Source: Flavobacteriaceae bacterium (GTDB lineage: Bacteria; Bacteroidota; Bacteroidia; Flavobacteriales; Flavobacteriaceae). Taken from it: DNA of 64,000 bases. The stretch is from assembly GCA_013373635.1 (NCBI GenBank), contig JABXHN010000010.1, positions 183,568-247,567 on the forward strand. Direction: 5' to 3'. The first letter of the stretch is position 1; each line of letters starts with the position of its first letter. The notes under the pieces were generated by a model. That model saw nothing but the letters and a program-made list of their open reading frames with translations, did no database searches and had not been told where the DNA came from. The position numbers and the translations under genes were made by a program. Shown in pieces: positions 34,220 to 44,427 of this stretch.

Positions 34220-34269
34220 CCAACTTTGTTACTCTTGAAATTTATTCAAAAAACCTAAAAATTCATCTC

Positions 34270-35253
34270 ATGTCTAACGCAGTAGAACCAATTTTAGCCG
34301 AAAACAAAAATCGATTTGTGATTTTCCCAATACAACACCACGATATATGGGAGTTGTACAAAAATCAGGAGGCTTGTTTTTGGACTGCTGAAGAAATTGA
34401 TTTACATGTTGATATTTCGGATTGGAGTAACAAACTCAGCGACGATGAGCGCTATTTCATCAAGCATATTTTAGCTTTTTTCGCAGCTTCTGACGGGATT
34501 GTAAACGAAAACTTAGCGGAGAATTTCGTAAGTGAAGTTCAGTATCCAGAAGCAAAATTCTTTTACGGGTTCCAATTGATGATGGAGAACATCCACTCAG
34601 AGACTTATTCGCTTCTCATCGACACTTACGTAAAAGATGAAAAGGAAAAAGATACGTTATTCAAGGCCATTGAAAATTTCCCAGCGATCAAGAGAAAAGC
34701 TGAGTGGGCATTAAATTGGATTGAATCTCCAAGTTTTGCCGAGCGTTTAATTGCCTTTGCAGCTGTTGAAGGAATTTTCTTCTCGGGAGCTTTCTGTTCG
34801 ATTTACTGGTTGAAGAAAAGAGGATTGATGCCTGGTTTAACCTTCTCTAACGAACTTATTTCTAGAGACGAAGGTATGCACTGTGATTTTGCGGTTCACT
34901 TACACAACCATCACCTTGTAAACAAGGTACCAAAAGAGCGCATTAGAGAAATTATCGTCAATGCACTCAATATTGAACGTGAATTTATTACTGAGTCGCT
35001 TCCGGTGAGTTTGATTGGTATGAACGCTAAATTGATGACTCAATACCTAGAGTTTGTTACCGACAGACTTCTAGTGGAACTCGGATGTGAAAAAGAATAC
35101 GAATCGACGAATCCATTTGATTTTATGGACATGATTTCACTTCAAGGGAAGACCAATTTCTTTGAAAAACGCGTTTCTGAATATCAAAAGGCAGGAGTGA
35201 AGATTCAAGATGATAAAGACAACCAGAAAATTAGCTTTGACGCTGATTTTTAA
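34270..35253 (+). CDS. nrdB: Ribonucleoside-diphosphate reductase beta subunit
   Basis: Small subunit of class Ia ribonucleotide reductase, housing the diiron-tyrosyl radical. The 327-residue ferritin-fold protein shows the expected metal-ligand segments: [22 protein letters not shown], and [15 protein letters not shown]. The gene precedes nrdA on the same strand, with a terminator-like hairpin between the two. Confidence 0.95.
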   Translation: MSNAVEPILAENKNRFVIFPIQHHDIWELYKNQEACFWTAEEIDLHVDISDWSNKLSDDERYFIKHILAFFAASDGIVNENLAENFVSEVQYPEAKFFYGFQLMMENIHSETYSLLIDTYVKDEKEKDTLFKAIENFPAIKRKAEWALNWIESPSFAERLIAFAAVEGIFFSGAFCSIYWLKKRGLMPGLTFSNELISRDEGMHCDFAVHLHNHHLVNKVPKERIREIIVNALNIEREFITESLPVSLIGMNAKLMTQYLEFVTDRLLVELGCEKEYESTNPFDFMDMISLQGKTNFFEKRVSEYQKAGVKIQDDKDNQKISFDADF

Positions 35254-35291
35254 GAACTAGCTAACTAGTAAAATACAAGAATCAAAATTGT

Positions 35292-35319
35292 CTTTGGTTT
35301 CAACAACCAAAGCTTTTTT
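35292..35319 (+). terminator. Terminator hairpin between nrdB and nrdA
   Basis: A perfect 8-bp stem, CTTTGGTT (35292-35299) with AACCAAAG (35305-35312), five-base loop and six T residues after a C. It can end nrdB transcripts; nrdA then needs readthrough or its own promoter, which I could not identify. Confidence 0.75.
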
Positions 35320-35357
35320 GGCTCTATATAATAACAACCAACTTAACGACCAGACTT

Positions 35358-37838
35358 ATGTATGTAGTAAAAAGAAACGGAAAGAAGCAACCGGTGATGT
35401 TCGACAAAATCACTGCGAGAATTAGACACCTCTGCTATGGGTTAAACGAACTCGTTGATCCGCTTAAGGTAGCTTTGAGGGTTATTGAAGGTTTGTACGA
35501 CGGTGTAACGACTTCTGAATTGGATAACCTCGCTGCTGAGGTTGCCGCGACGATGACAACTGCGCATCCTGATTATGCGAAGTTAGCTGCCCGAATCTCT
35601 GTTTCAAACTTACATAAGAGCACCAAAAAATCGTTCTCTGAAACCATGGAGGATTTGTATACTTATGTCAATCCTAGAAATGGTAAACCAGCGGCATTGC
35701 TCTCGGAAGAAGTTTACAATGTAATTAAGGAAAATGCTGAAGAATTAGATGCAGCCATTATTTACAACAGAGACTTCAACTACGACTATTTTGGTTTTAA
35801 AACCTTGGAGCGTTCCTACCTGATGAAACTCAATGGACAAATTGTCGAGCGTCCACAACATATGTTGATGAGGGTTTCTGTCGGTATTCACTACGACGAT
35901 ATCAAGGCAGCGATTGAGACCTACAATTTGATGTCTAAGAAGTATTTTACACATGCGACACCAACTCTCTTTAACTCTGGGACTCCAAAACCACAGATGT
36001 CATCTTGTTTCTTATTACAGATGAAAGATGACAGTATTGATGGAATTTACGACACCTTAAAGCAGACTGCAAAGATTTCGCAATCAGCTGGAGGAATTGG
36101 TCTTTCTATCCACAATATCAGAGCTACGGGTTCTTATATAGCAGGAACTAATGGAACTTCTAACGGAATTGTTCCAATGCTTAAAGTATTTAACGATACG
36201 GCTCGTTATGTAGATCAAGGAGGAGGAAAACGCAAAGGAAGTTTTGCAGTTTACCTAGAGCCTTGGCATGCGGATATCTACGATTTCTTAGACCTCAAAA
36301 AGAATCATGGTAAGGAAGAAATGAGAGCTAGAGATTTGTTCTATGCTATGTGGATTTCTGATTTATTTATGAAGCGTGTAGAGGCTAATGAAGATTGGAC
36401 CTTGATGTGTCCAAATGAGTGTCCAGGATTGTACGATACGCACTCAGAAGATTTTGAAGCTTTATATACAAAATACGAGCAAGAAGGTAAGGGAAGAAGA
36501 ACGGTTAAGGCTAGAGAATTATGGGAAAAGATTCTAGAATCTCAAATTGAGACTGGAACTCCTTACATGCTCTACAAGGATGCTGCAAACCGCAAATCGA
36601 ATCAAAAGAACCTTGGGGTGATTCGTTCTTCAAACCTCTGTACAGAGATCATGGAGTACACGGCTGAGGATGAGGTTGCAGTTTGTAACTTAGCTTCGAT
36701 CGCCCTTCCAATGTTTGTGAAAAATGGAGAGTTTGATCACAAAGAATTGTTTAAAGTTACCAAGCGAGTTACCAAGAACCTCGATAAGGTAATCGATAGA
36801 AACTACTATCCAGTCATCGAGGCTGAAAACTCCAATATGAGACACCGTCCAATTGGATTAGGGGTACAAGGACTAGCTGATGCTTTTATTGCACTTCGTT
36901 TACCTTTTACTTCTGATGAAGCGAAACAATTGAACCAAGATATTTTTGAAACCCTTTATTACGCTGCGCTAACGGCATCTAATGAAATCGCTAAAGAAAA
37001 AGGGGCGTACTCTACTTTCAAGGGGTCTCCAATTTCTAAAGGAGAATTCCAACACAATATGTGGGGAATTAAGGATGAGGAGTTATCAGGAAGATGGGAT
37101 TGGGATAAACTCCGAAAAGCCATTGTGAAAAGTGGTGTTCGAAACTCGCTTTTAGTGGCACCAATGCCAACAGCATCAACTTCTCAAATTCTTGGTAATA
37201 ATGAATGTTTCGAACCTTATACTTCGAATATTTACACCAGACGTGTACTCTCTGGAGAGTTTATTGTTGTCAATAAACACTTGCTGGAAGACTTAGTGAA
37301 TCTCGGCCTTTGGGATGAGAATATGAAGCAGGCGCTTATGCGTGCCAATGGTTCTGTTCAACATATCGACAATATTCCAGATGACATCAAAGAACTCTAC
37401 AAAACAGTTTGGGAACTTTCGATGAAAGACATTATTGATATGTCGCGTCAAAGAGGATACTTTATCGATCAAAGTCAGTCGCTCAACTTATTTATGGAGA
37501 ACGCTAACTTTGCAAAGTTAACTTCAATGCACTTCTATGCTTGGAAGAGTGGACTCAAGACTGGTATGTACTATTTGAGAACCAAATCTGCAGTAGATGC
37601 GATCAAGTTTACTTTGGACAATACCAAGAAAAAAGATGTTCCAACTAGTGTTGCAGCCGAAGCGGAAGTTGAAGCAGCAACTTTAAATAAGTCAGTTGCT
37701 CAAGCGATTAAACCTACTGTTGATCCAAAACAGCAGCCTGTAGAAGTGGAACCGATGAGCGCTGAAGAAATGAAGGCACTCATCGCTCAAGCGAAGGCAT
37801 CTCAAGGTGATGACGATTGTTTGATGTGTGGTTCATAA
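35358..37838 (+). CDS. nrdA: Ribonucleoside-diphosphate reductase alpha subunit
   Basis: Catalytic subunit of class Ia ribonucleotide reductase, reducing all four ribonucleoside diphosphates. The 826-residue protein starts with an ATP-cone domain (about residues 1-95, beginning [12 protein letters not shown]), the allosteric activity switch. Active-site segments include [15 protein letters not shown], and [20 protein letters not shown], and the tail ends with the redox pair CLMCGS. It is followed by a strong terminator. Confidence 0.96.
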   Translation: MYVVKRNGKKQPVMFDKITARIRHLCYGLNELVDPLKVALRVIEGLYDGVTTSELDNLAAEVAATMTTAHPDYAKLAARISVSNLHKSTKKSFSETMEDLYTYVNPRNGKPAALLSEEVYNVIKENAEELDAAIIYNRDFNYDYFGFKTLERSYLMKLNGQIVERPQHMLMRVSVGIHYDDIKAAIETYNLMSKKYFTHATPTLFNSGTPKPQMSSCFLLQMKDDSIDGIYDTLKQTAKISQSAGGIGLSIHNIRATGSYIAGTNGTSNGIVPMLKVFNDTARYVDQGGGKRKGSFAVYLEPWHADIYDFLDLKKNHGKEEMRARDLFYAMWISDLFMKRVEANEDWTLMCPNECPGLYDTHSEDFEALYTKYEQEGKGRRTVKARELWEKILESQIETGTPYMLYKDAANRKSNQKNLGVIRSSNLCTEIMEYTAEDEVAVCNLASIALPMFVKNGEFDHKELFKVTKRVTKNLDKVIDRNYYPVIEAENSNMRHRPIGLGVQGLADAFIALRLPFTSDEAKQLNQDIFETLYYAALTASNEIAKEKGAYSTFKGSPISKGEFQHNMWGIKDEELSGRWDWDKLRKAIVKSGVRNSLLVAPMPTASTSQILGNNECFEPYTSNIYTRRVLSGEFIVVNKHLLEDLVNLGLWDENMKQALMRANGSVQHIDNIPDDIKELYKTVWELSMKDIIDMSRQRGYFIDQSQSLNLFMENANFAKLTSMHFYAWKSGLKTGMYYLRTKSAVDAIKFTLDNTKKKDVPTSVAAEAEVEAATLNKSVAQAIKPTVDPKQQPVEVEPMSAEEMKALIAQAKASQGDDDCLMCGS

Positions 37839-37863
37839 CACATCGGATTACTTTAATAATAGA

Positions 37864-37895
37864 AAAGCCTCCAATTTGTATTGGAGGCTTTTTTT
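37864..37895 (+). terminator. Intrinsic terminator of nrdA
   Basis: A 12-bp perfect stem pairs 37864-37875 with 37880-37891 around a four-base loop, and T residues run to 37895. It marks the boundary between the housekeeping block and the keto-sugar block. Confidence 0.9.
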
Positions 37896-37919
37896 ATCGT
37901 TCCAAGTTAAGTGAATTGA

Positions 37920-39641
37920 TTACAATAGTCCCTTTTGAACCTGCTCTGCTGCATAGTTAGCAGCTCTTGCAGAAAAGGCCATATAGGTCAATGATGGATT
38001 GACACAGTTAGCCGAGGTCATAAAGGCTCCATCGGTCATAAATACATTCTTACAAGCGTGTATTTGATTGTATTTATTAGTTACTGAGGTTTTAGGATCG
38101 TGTCCCATTCTCGCTGTACCCATTTCGTGAATTCCGAGTCCAATACCGTGTTGCGATTCTCCATCATAGGTATAGATATCTTTAGCTCCCATAGCTTCTA
38201 ACATTGCAACGGCATCGTTTTTTATGTCCTCACGCATTTGATATTCATTGTCAGAGAACTTGGTATAGAAGGTGATGGTAGGAAGCCCCCACTGATCTAA
38301 ACGATCGTAATCGAGTTCCATTCTGTTGTTTGGATCTGGTAAGATTTCTCCAAAACCAGTCATTCCAATTGTCCATTCTCCTGGTTTTAAAATGGCGTCT
38401 TTGAGTTCTTTTCCGTAAGCTAATTCAGCAACTAATTTTTGCCAGTTTCCACGAGAAGCACCTCCTTGATATCCAAATCCTCTTTTATAGGGACGTTGTT
38501 CTCCATTGAGGTTTCTGTATCTAGGGATATAGAAGCCATTAGGTCTTCTTCCTTTGTAGTATTTATCGGTATAACCTTCAATACGGCCACCAGCACCACT
38601 TCCTAAATGGTGATCCATGATATTTCTTCCGAGTTCTCCTGAGTCATTTCCGAGTCCATTAGGGAATCGATCCGATTTAGAGTTCATCAAAATCGCAGCA
38701 GAGGCTATGGCAGAAGCATTTAAGAAAACAACTTTAGCCGGGATGAATTCTTCTTCTTTAGAGTCTTTGTCGATAAATTTAACTCCGGAAGCTTTACCCG
38801 TTTTTTCATCGTAAACCACCTCAGATACAATAGCATCAACTCTAAGAGTTAAATTACCAGTTTTAACAGCAGCTGGAAGGGTCGATGCTTGAGTTGAGAA
38901 ATAGCCACCAAAAGGACATCCTCTGATACATCTATTTCTGAATTGACATCTAGTTCTTCCTTCAAAAGGTTTATCTGAGTTGATATGAGCAACCCTGCCA
39001 GGGGTTACATAGCGATTTTCAAAAGTTGATTCTACCGCTTCTTGAAGCTTTTTTTCAACGATATTGAGTTCCATTGGAGGCTCAAATTTTCCGTCAGGTA
39101 GCATCTCATCAAAGCCTCTGTTTTCACCACTTACCCCAATGTATTCTTCAACATGATCATACCAAGGCGCTAAATCTTTGTATCGAACTGGCCAATCAAT
39201 TGCAATTCCTTCTCTTTTGTTTGCTTCAAAGTTAAAATCACTCCAACGATAGGATTGTCGTCCCCACATAAGGGAACGTCCCCCTACGATATAGCCGTGA
39301 ATCCAATCAAATCGAAAGCCTTCAGGCTCGTTATAAGGGTGATCAATATCATCTACAAAGTAGTGGTGATGTGGCGCTTTGATGTTCCATGAAAATCGAA
39401 GCTGTTTGTGCTGTCTTTTTTTGACTTCAGCACTTACTTCATCTCCATAGGGAAAGTCCCAAGGATCCATATGAGCAGTGTGATAATCCTTGATGTGCTC
39501 GATCATGGGCCCACGTTCAAGGACTAAAGTTTTAAGTCCTTTTTCACAGAGTTCTTTAGCAGCCCAACCCCCACTGATACCACTTCCCACGACGATTGCA
39601 TCGTAAGATTCAGATGGTTCGTTGTAATAATATTTATTCAT
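37920..39641 (-). CDS. GMC family oxidoreductase, copy 1
   Basis: A 573-residue FAD enzyme. The N-terminal dinucleotide fold is IVVGSGISGGWAAKELCEKG; the GMC catalytic pair is likely His505 in HEMGTARMG and Asn548 in NCVNPSLT. Cys232, Cys238 and Cys242 in CQFRNRCIRGCPFGG resemble the Fe-S cluster segment of FAD-dependent glucose dehydrogenase alpha subunits. It has no signal peptide, so export would rely on the Tat-type small subunit encoded next door. A paralogue lies two genes upstream. Probable role: oxidation of a sugar or glycoside, plausibly at C3. Confidence 0.87.
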   Translation of the reverse strand: MNKYYYNEPSESYDAIVVGSGISGGWAAKELCEKGLKTLVLERGPMIEHIKDYHTAHMDPWDFPYGDEVSAEVKKRQHKQLRFSWNIKAPHHHYFVDDIDHPYNEPEGFRFDWIHGYIVGGRSLMWGRQSYRWSDFNFEANKREGIAIDWPVRYKDLAPWYDHVEEYIGVSGENRGFDEMLPDGKFEPPMELNIVEKKLQEAVESTFENRYVTPGRVAHINSDKPFEGRTRCQFRNRCIRGCPFGGYFSTQASTLPAAVKTGNLTLRVDAIVSEVVYDEKTGKASGVKFIDKDSKEEEFIPAKVVFLNASAIASAAILMNSKSDRFPNGLGNDSGELGRNIMDHHLGSGAGGRIEGYTDKYYKGRRPNGFYIPRYRNLNGEQRPYKRGFGYQGGASRGNWQKLVAELAYGKELKDAILKPGEWTIGMTGFGEILPDPNNRMELDYDRLDQWGLPTITFYTKFSDNEYQMREDIKNDAVAMLEAMGAKDIYTYDGESQHGIGLGIHEMGTARMGHDPKTSVTNKYNQIHACKNVFMTDGAFMTSANCVNPSLTYMAFSARAANYAAEQVQKGLL

Positions 39642-39671
39642 GTTTGTTTGTTTGGTTGTGATTGTAGCCTA

Positions 39672-39696
39672 AAAAGCCCCCATAGCGGAGGCTTTT
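39672..39696 (-). terminator. Terminator-like hairpin between the small subunit and GMC copy 1
   Basis: AAAAGCCCCC (39672-39681) pairs with GGAGGCTTTT (39687-39696) with one mismatch and a five-base loop. T runs flank it on both strands. It could lower expression of copy 1 relative to the small subunit and copy 2. Confidence 0.6.
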
Positions 39697-39727
39697 ATTG
39701 AATAGTTAGATGACTTGTAAAAGTAAT

Positions 39728-40312
39728 CTATAATGACCAAGCCTTACCTCCTGTAAGTTCTTGAAGATCGCCTGTAGCGATATATTCTCCAGGAATTGAA
39801 AGATAAGCCAATACGTTTTCTCCAACGTATTCAGAGTTTTTATAGGCACTGATAGTCATGCCTCTCATTTGAGAAGCAAATCCAGCAGCGGTTTTTAAAT
39901 CACCTTCTAAAGCATCGGCATCACCTTTAAGAGTAGCAGCTAAAACAGCTTCAACATCTTCAGCGTTCAGTTTAGAAGCTGATGATTTACCACTTTTCTC
40001 AAGAGCAACCGCTACAAAAGCAGCCATTCCTTTTTGAGCATTTTCATGCTGATCCTCTGTTTGAGTCTCTGAAATGTATTTGTCGATAAACATTGGTACA
40101 TTTACTTCAGAAGCTGAAGGAGTATCTGTTTTTGGAATGATTACGTCAACCATTGTGGTTAATACTCCAAATTCGTCTTGTGAGAAAAGAACTGCTTGGT
40201 AACCAGTTGCAGCTTCTCCTTGACAGCTTTGCAATAAGCTGATGATCGTTGGAGTTGCTACGGCATAACCGAGGCCTAACCCCATATTTTTAAGTACGTC
40301 TCTTCTTTTCAT
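39728..40312 (-). CDS. Gluconate 2-dehydrogenase subunit 3 family protein
   Basis: A 194-residue exported partner subunit for GMC dehydrogenases. The N-terminus combines a twin-arginine motif (RRDVLK at residues 3-8), a hydrophobic core and a lipobox ending at Cys30 (LLQSC), so it is probably a Tat-exported lipoprotein. In related three-component dehydrogenases this small subunit carries the folded catalytic subunit through Tat. Its start overlaps the stop of GMC copy 2 by one base, indicating a matched pair. Confidence 0.87.
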   Translation of the reverse strand: MKRRDVLKNMGLGLGYAVATPTIISLLQSCQGEAATGYQAVLFSQDEFGVLTTMVDVIIPKTDTPSASEVNVPMFIDKYISETQTEDQHENAQKGMAAFVAVALEKSGKSSASKLNAEDVEAVLAATLKGDADALEGDLKTAAGFASQMRGMTISAYKNSEYVGENVLAYLSIPGEYIATGDLQELTGGKAWSL

Positions 40313-42033
40313 TATAGTAGTCCTTTTTCGATTTGATCTGCTGCATAGTTAGCAGCCCTTGCTGAAAATGCCATGTACGTCAACGACGGGTTAACACAGT
40401 TGGCCGATGTCATAAACGCTCCATCAGTCATAAATACGTTTTTACAAGTGTGAACTTGGTTGTATTTATTTACTACTGATGTTTTAGGGTCATGTCCCAT
40501 TCGTGCGGTACCCATTTCGTGAATACCGAGTCCGATTCCGTGAGAATTAGGATTGTCATATCCTCTAACGTTTTTAACGCCTGCAGCCTCTAAGATTTCA
40601 ACGGCAGCGCTTTTCATCTCTTCACGCATCTTGTATTCGTTTTCTCTAAACTTAGTCGTAAAAGTTACTGTTGGAAGTCCCCATTGGTCTTTTTTGTCAT
40701 AGTCGAGATACATACGGTTTTCTGGGTGTGGAAGAATTTCTCCAAAACCTCCAATACCAATCGACCATTGTCCTGGTTTAAGAATGGCATCTTTAAGGTC
40801 TTTTCCGTAAGCGTATTCAGCAATAATGCTTTGGTAGTTGCTTCTCGAAGCTCCACCTTGGTATCCAAATCCTCTTAAATAAGTGCGTTTTTTCTTATCC
40901 CCTGGTAGGTTTTGAAATTGAGGAATATAGATTCCATTCGGGCGTCTACCTTTGTAGTACTCATCCTCATAACCTTCGATAACTCCACCAGCACCAACAC
41001 CTAAATGGTGGTCCATGATGTTTCTACCTAATTGGTCAGAGTCATTTCCAAGTCCATTAGGGAAACGTTCTGATTTAGAATTTAACAGAATGGCAGCAGA
41101 GGCAATCGCAGAAGCACATAAGAATACAACTTTAGCTTCATAAACGATTTCTTCTTTGGTTTCTCTATCGATAATTTTAACACCTGAAGCTTTTCCAGTT
41201 TTCTCATCATAGAGGACTTCTGAAACAATAGAATCAACTCTCAAGGTAAGATTTCCAGTTTTTACTGCAGCAGGAAGGGTAGAAGATTGAGAGGAGAAGT
41301 ATCCTCCAAATGGACAACCTCTCATACATCTGTTTCTGAACTGACACTTCGTTCTTCCTTCAAATTGTTTATCTCCTGTAATATGAGCAGTTCTACCAGC
41401 AGTGATGGTAATCCCTAATTTTTCCATAGCAGCTTTTCTCAAAGCTTTTTCAGGACTGTTGAGCTCCATCATTGGCAAGAACTTGCTATCAGGCAATTGC
41501 TCTAAGCCTAACGCTTCACCGGATACACCAATATGCTCTTCAACTTTGGTATACCAAGGCTCGATATCTTTATAACGAACTGGCCAATCAACTCCAACGC
41601 CATCTTTTTTATTGGCCTCAAAGGCGATATCAGACCAGCGATAAGATTGACGTCCCCATTGTAGTGAACGACCCCCTACGTGATACCCACGCATCCAGTC
41701 AAAACGACATCCTTCTTCTTCGTTGTAAGGATGGTCAATATCATCCACAAAGAAATGAGAGTGATAACGACTCACCGTATATCCAGTTCTCTTTTGTTTG
41801 TGTTGTCTCTCTAATTGTGCTGGTGTTGGAGTACCGTTGTTTTCGATATCCCAAGGATCCATGTGTGCGGTAGTGTAGTCTTCGATGTGCTTAATCATTC
41901 GTCCGCGTTCTAAAAGAAGAGTTTTCAATCCTCTTTCGCAGAGCTCTTTTGTAGCCCATCCACCACTAATCCCAGATCCAACGACGATTGCGTCATAAGA
42001 ACCTTGATCTTCGTTGTAATAAAACTTGCTCAT
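40312..42033 (-). CDS. GMC family oxidoreductase, copy 2
   Basis: A 573-residue FAD enzyme, the same length as copy 1 and closely similar along its whole length, including the identical C-terminal segments HEMGTARMG and NCVNPSLTYMAFSARAANYA. The three-cysteine segment CQFRNRCMRGCPFGG is kept. It differs at the N-terminal third and around the substrate region, as expected of paralogues with different substrates. It is the first gene of the minus-strand operon and is divergent from the sugar isomerase-fold lipoprotein gene. Confidence 0.87.
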   Translation of the reverse strand: MSKFYYNEDQGSYDAIVVGSGISGGWATKELCERGLKTLLLERGRMIKHIEDYTTAHMDPWDIENNGTPTPAQLERQHKQKRTGYTVSRYHSHFFVDDIDHPYNEEEGCRFDWMRGYHVGGRSLQWGRQSYRWSDIAFEANKKDGVGVDWPVRYKDIEPWYTKVEEHIGVSGEALGLEQLPDSKFLPMMELNSPEKALRKAAMEKLGITITAGRTAHITGDKQFEGRTKCQFRNRCMRGCPFGGYFSSQSSTLPAAVKTGNLTLRVDSIVSEVLYDEKTGKASGVKIIDRETKEEIVYEAKVVFLCASAIASAAILLNSKSERFPNGLGNDSDQLGRNIMDHHLGVGAGGVIEGYEDEYYKGRRPNGIYIPQFQNLPGDKKKRTYLRGFGYQGGASRSNYQSIIAEYAYGKDLKDAILKPGQWSIGIGGFGEILPHPENRMYLDYDKKDQWGLPTVTFTTKFRENEYKMREEMKSAAVEILEAAGVKNVRGYDNPNSHGIGLGIHEMGTARMGHDPKTSVVNKYNQVHTCKNVFMTDGAFMTSANCVNPSLTYMAFSARAANYAADQIEKGLL

Positions 42034-42073
42034 TCGTTTAATAGTGTTAGTGTGTTTAATTATAATAGGAGGC

Positions 42074-42081
42074 TAAATATA
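42074..42081 (-). promoter_or_regulatory. Possible -7 box of the GMC operon
   Basis: Minus-strand TATATTTA differs by one base from TAnnTTTG and lies about 40 bases before the ATG at 42033. The region is very AT-rich and no -33 element stands out. Confidence 0.3.
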
Positions 42082-42198
42082 GAATTTTTTTTTATAATTT
42101 AGAATTTCTTCGCTAATATTAATGCGTAATTAATACACATATAGCAAAAAATTACAATATATTAGACGAAATTTTTTTTGATTATTAAACAAATTAAC

Positions 42199-43185
42199 AT
42201 GAAAAACACAATGAGAACCCTAACCAAAATATCAACTTTATTCCTTTTTGGACTAATTGTATTATCCTCTTTTTCTTGTAAAACCACTACAGAGAAAAAA
42301 GCCGATGCTACTACTGAAGTAACCGCAGCTCCTCAATTGAAACTTTCACTTGCACAGTGGTCGATTCACCGAATGATTTTTGAGGACAATGTTGATCCTT
42401 ATACGTTTGCTCAAAAAGCCCACGACTGGGGATTTGAAGGTTTGGAGTACGTAAGTGCCTTGTATTATAAAGAATTACAGGCAGCGAATTTTTCAAAAGA
42501 AGCAATGGATCACTTTGTGGAAAAATCGAATGCTGAAGCAAAAAAATACGGGATGACCAATGTGCTTATCATGATCGATGGACAAGGAAACTTGGCAACT
42601 ACAGATGCTCAAGAACGCAAAGAAGCCGTTGAAAATCACTATAAATGGGTTGATGCAGCAGCAGCCATGGGATGTCATTCCATTAGAGTAAATTTATCGG
42701 GCTCAACGGATTTAGAAATTTGGTCTCCAGCTGCAGTTGATGGATTGACTCAGTTAGGAACCTATGCCGCAGACAAAAATATCAATATCATTGTAGAAAA
42801 TCACGGAGGGCTCTCTTCTAATGCAGATTATCTAACTGCTGTAATGGCTGAAGTGAATATGGATAATGTGGGAACACTTCCTGATTTTGGAAATTTCTGT
42901 ATTAGAAAATCAGATCCGACTGATTGGGGTTCAGAGTGTGCCGAAGAGTACGATCGCTATGATGGTGTTGAAAAATTAATGAAGTACGCTAAGGCAGTCA
43001 GTGCAAAATCACATGACTTTAACGAAGCAGGGGATGAAATTCACTCGGACTACTACCGCATTATGAAATCAGTTGTAGATGCTGGTTATACTGGTTTTGT
43101 TGGAGTAGAGTACGAAGGAAATGTTCACTCTGAAGAAGAGGGAATTCTTTTGACAAGAGATTTACTTAAAAAGATTATTGATTAA
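42199..43185 (+). CDS. Lipoprotein sugar phosphate isomerase/epimerase-fold protein
   Basis: A 328-residue exported TIM-barrel protein of the AP endonuclease 2/IolE-like family. The signal peptide ends in the lipobox LSSFSC (Cys27). Metal-ligand segments are visible: IVENHGG, LPDFGNFC, SHDFNEAGDE and GVEYEGN. In keto-sugar loci, TIM-barrel proteins of this kind epimerise, isomerise or cleave 3-keto-glycosides. I start it at MKNTMRTLTK; an upstream TTG at 42178 is less likely. It heads the plus-strand operon. Confidence 0.82.
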   Translation: MKNTMRTLTKISTLFLFGLIVLSSFSCKTTTEKKADATTEVTAAPQLKLSLAQWSIHRMIFEDNVDPYTFAQKAHDWGFEGLEYVSALYYKELQAANFSKEAMDHFVEKSNAEAKKYGMTNVLIMIDGQGNLATTDAQERKEAVENHYKWVDAAAAMGCHSIRVNLSGSTDLEIWSPAAVDGLTQLGTYAADKNINIIVENHGGLSSNADYLTAVMAEVNMDNVGTLPDFGNFCIRKSDPTDWGSECAEEYDRYDGVEKLMKYAKAVSAKSHDFNEAGDEIHSDYYRIMKSVVDAGYTGFVGVEYEGNVHSEEEGILLTRDLLKKIID

Positions 43186-43195
43186 TTCTATTTCA

Positions 43196-44416
43196 ATGAA
43201 TTTAAAGATTAAAGTACAGCTCTCACTGATGATGTTTCTAGAATTCTTTATCTGGGGAGGCTGGTTTGTGTCTTTAGGAACTTTTTTGGTAAAAAACCTC
43301 AATGCGAGTGGAGGTGAATCAGCATTGGTGTTTTCGACTCAATCATGGGGAGCCATTATTGCACCCTTTATTATTGGACTCATTGCCGATCGCTATTTTA
43401 ACGCGGAACGAATCCTAGGAGTCCTACATTTAATAGGAGCCTTTTTGATGTACCTAATGTACGGGGCTGAATCAATTGATTTATTCTTCCCTTATGTATT
43501 GGGTTATATGATTATCTATATGCCTACTTTGGCTCTTGTGAATTCGATTTCGTTTAATCAAATGAAAGATCCCGCCAAAGAATTTTCACCCATACGTGTA
43601 TTGGGAACCATTGGATGGATTATCGCAGGACTTACTATAAGCTGGCTGGGCTGGGATTCAGAAGCCAATGCCAACGCCGGAATGCTAAAAAACACCTTCC
43701 TAATGGTAGGTATAGCATCTGCTGTATTAGGGGTGTTTAGCTTTAGTCTTCCAAAAACACCACCAAAACCTTCACAGGGAAAACAATCGATTGGGGATAT
43801 ACTCGGATTGGATGCCTTAAAATTATTGAGAGATCGAAACTTCGCAATGTTTTTTATCGCTTCGATCTTAATTTGTATTCCACTGGCATTTTACTATCAG
43901 TATACCCATCCATTCATACACGATTCTGGTCTGACAAACCCCACTGGAAAAATGGCTATTGGTCAGATGTCAGAAGTGCTTTTTATGCTCTTACTTCCCT
44001 TCTTCTTTAAACGTTTTGGATTTAAAAAAACTATTTTAGCAGGAATGCTAGCGTGGACCATTCGTTATTTCTTATTTGCTTATGGAAATGGAGGAGAATT
44101 GGCATTTATGCTCATTACAGGAATTGCGCTTCACGGTATTTGTTATGACTTTTTCTTTGTGTCAGGACAAATCTACACCGATACCAAGGCAGGAGCTAAA
44201 ATTAAGTCAGCCGCTCAGGGATTGATCACCTTGGCGACTTATGGAGTTGGGATGTTAATAGGATTTTGGGTCGCAGGTAAAATCTACGATGCTAATCTGA
44301 TCGACGGATCACATGACTGGAAAACCATTTGGATGGTTCCTTCGGTTTTTGCATTAGGGGTATTTGTCCTTTTTGCACTATTTTTTAAAAATGAGAAAAT
44401 TGAATATAAAGCTTAA
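43196..44416 (+). CDS. MFS permease of the nucleoside/H+ symporter type
   Basis: A 406-residue inner-membrane transporter with about 12 helices. The N-terminus MNLKIKVQLSLMMFLEFFIW and the following WFVSLGTFL resemble NupG-like permeases, which in Bacteroidota are often found in sugar catabolic clusters rather than nucleoside salvage. The neighbours suggest it imports a keto-sugar or disaccharide product; this is inference. I start it at the ATG 10 bases after the preceding stop, not at the TTG at 43178 inside the preceding gene. Confidence 0.82.
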   Translation: MNLKIKVQLSLMMFLEFFIWGGWFVSLGTFLVKNLNASGGESALVFSTQSWGAIIAPFIIGLIADRYFNAERILGVLHLIGAFLMYLMYGAESIDLFFPYVLGYMIIYMPTLALVNSISFNQMKDPAKEFSPIRVLGTIGWIIAGLTISWLGWDSEANANAGMLKNTFLMVGIASAVLGVFSFSLPKTPPKPSQGKQSIGDILGLDALKLLRDRNFAMFFIASILICIPLAFYYQYTHPFIHDSGLTNPTGKMAIGQMSEVLFMLLLPFFFKRFGFKKTILAGMLAWTIRYFLFAYGNGGELAFMLITGIALHGICYDFFFVSGQIYTDTKAGAKIKSAAQGLITLATYGVGMLIGFWVAGKIYDANLIDGSHDWKTIWMVPSVFALGVFVLFALFFKNEKIEYKA

Positions 44417-44427
44417 ATAATTAAACT

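Larger units (their letters stand above)
33898..34269. other. Divergent intergenic region upstream of nrdB
   Basis: At 372 bases this is the longest gene-free stretch in the window. It holds the DUF3109 promoter box at the left (33916-33923), a small hairpin GAGCG-CATT-CGCTC at 34103-34116, a perfect 12-bp palindrome CAACAATTGTTG at 34152-34163 and the nrdB promoter at 34190-34219. A short open frame runs to 34060 but has no coding character. No NrdR box is recognised. Confidence 0.5.

Noticed and set aside
39645..39660. GTTT-type microrepeat before GMC copy 1
   Set aside because: Three or four units of a simple tetramer in an AT-rich gap are not enough to claim a phase-variable switch.
41472..41873. 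A 133-codon open frame antisense to GMC copy 2
   Set aside because: The reverse frame has a strong family signature throughout, and this frame has a composition unlike real proteins here.
42178..42198. Upstream TTG start for the exported TIM-barrel protein
   Set aside because: The ATG at 42199 gives a clean lipoprotein signal; the TTG would add residues before it with no purpose.
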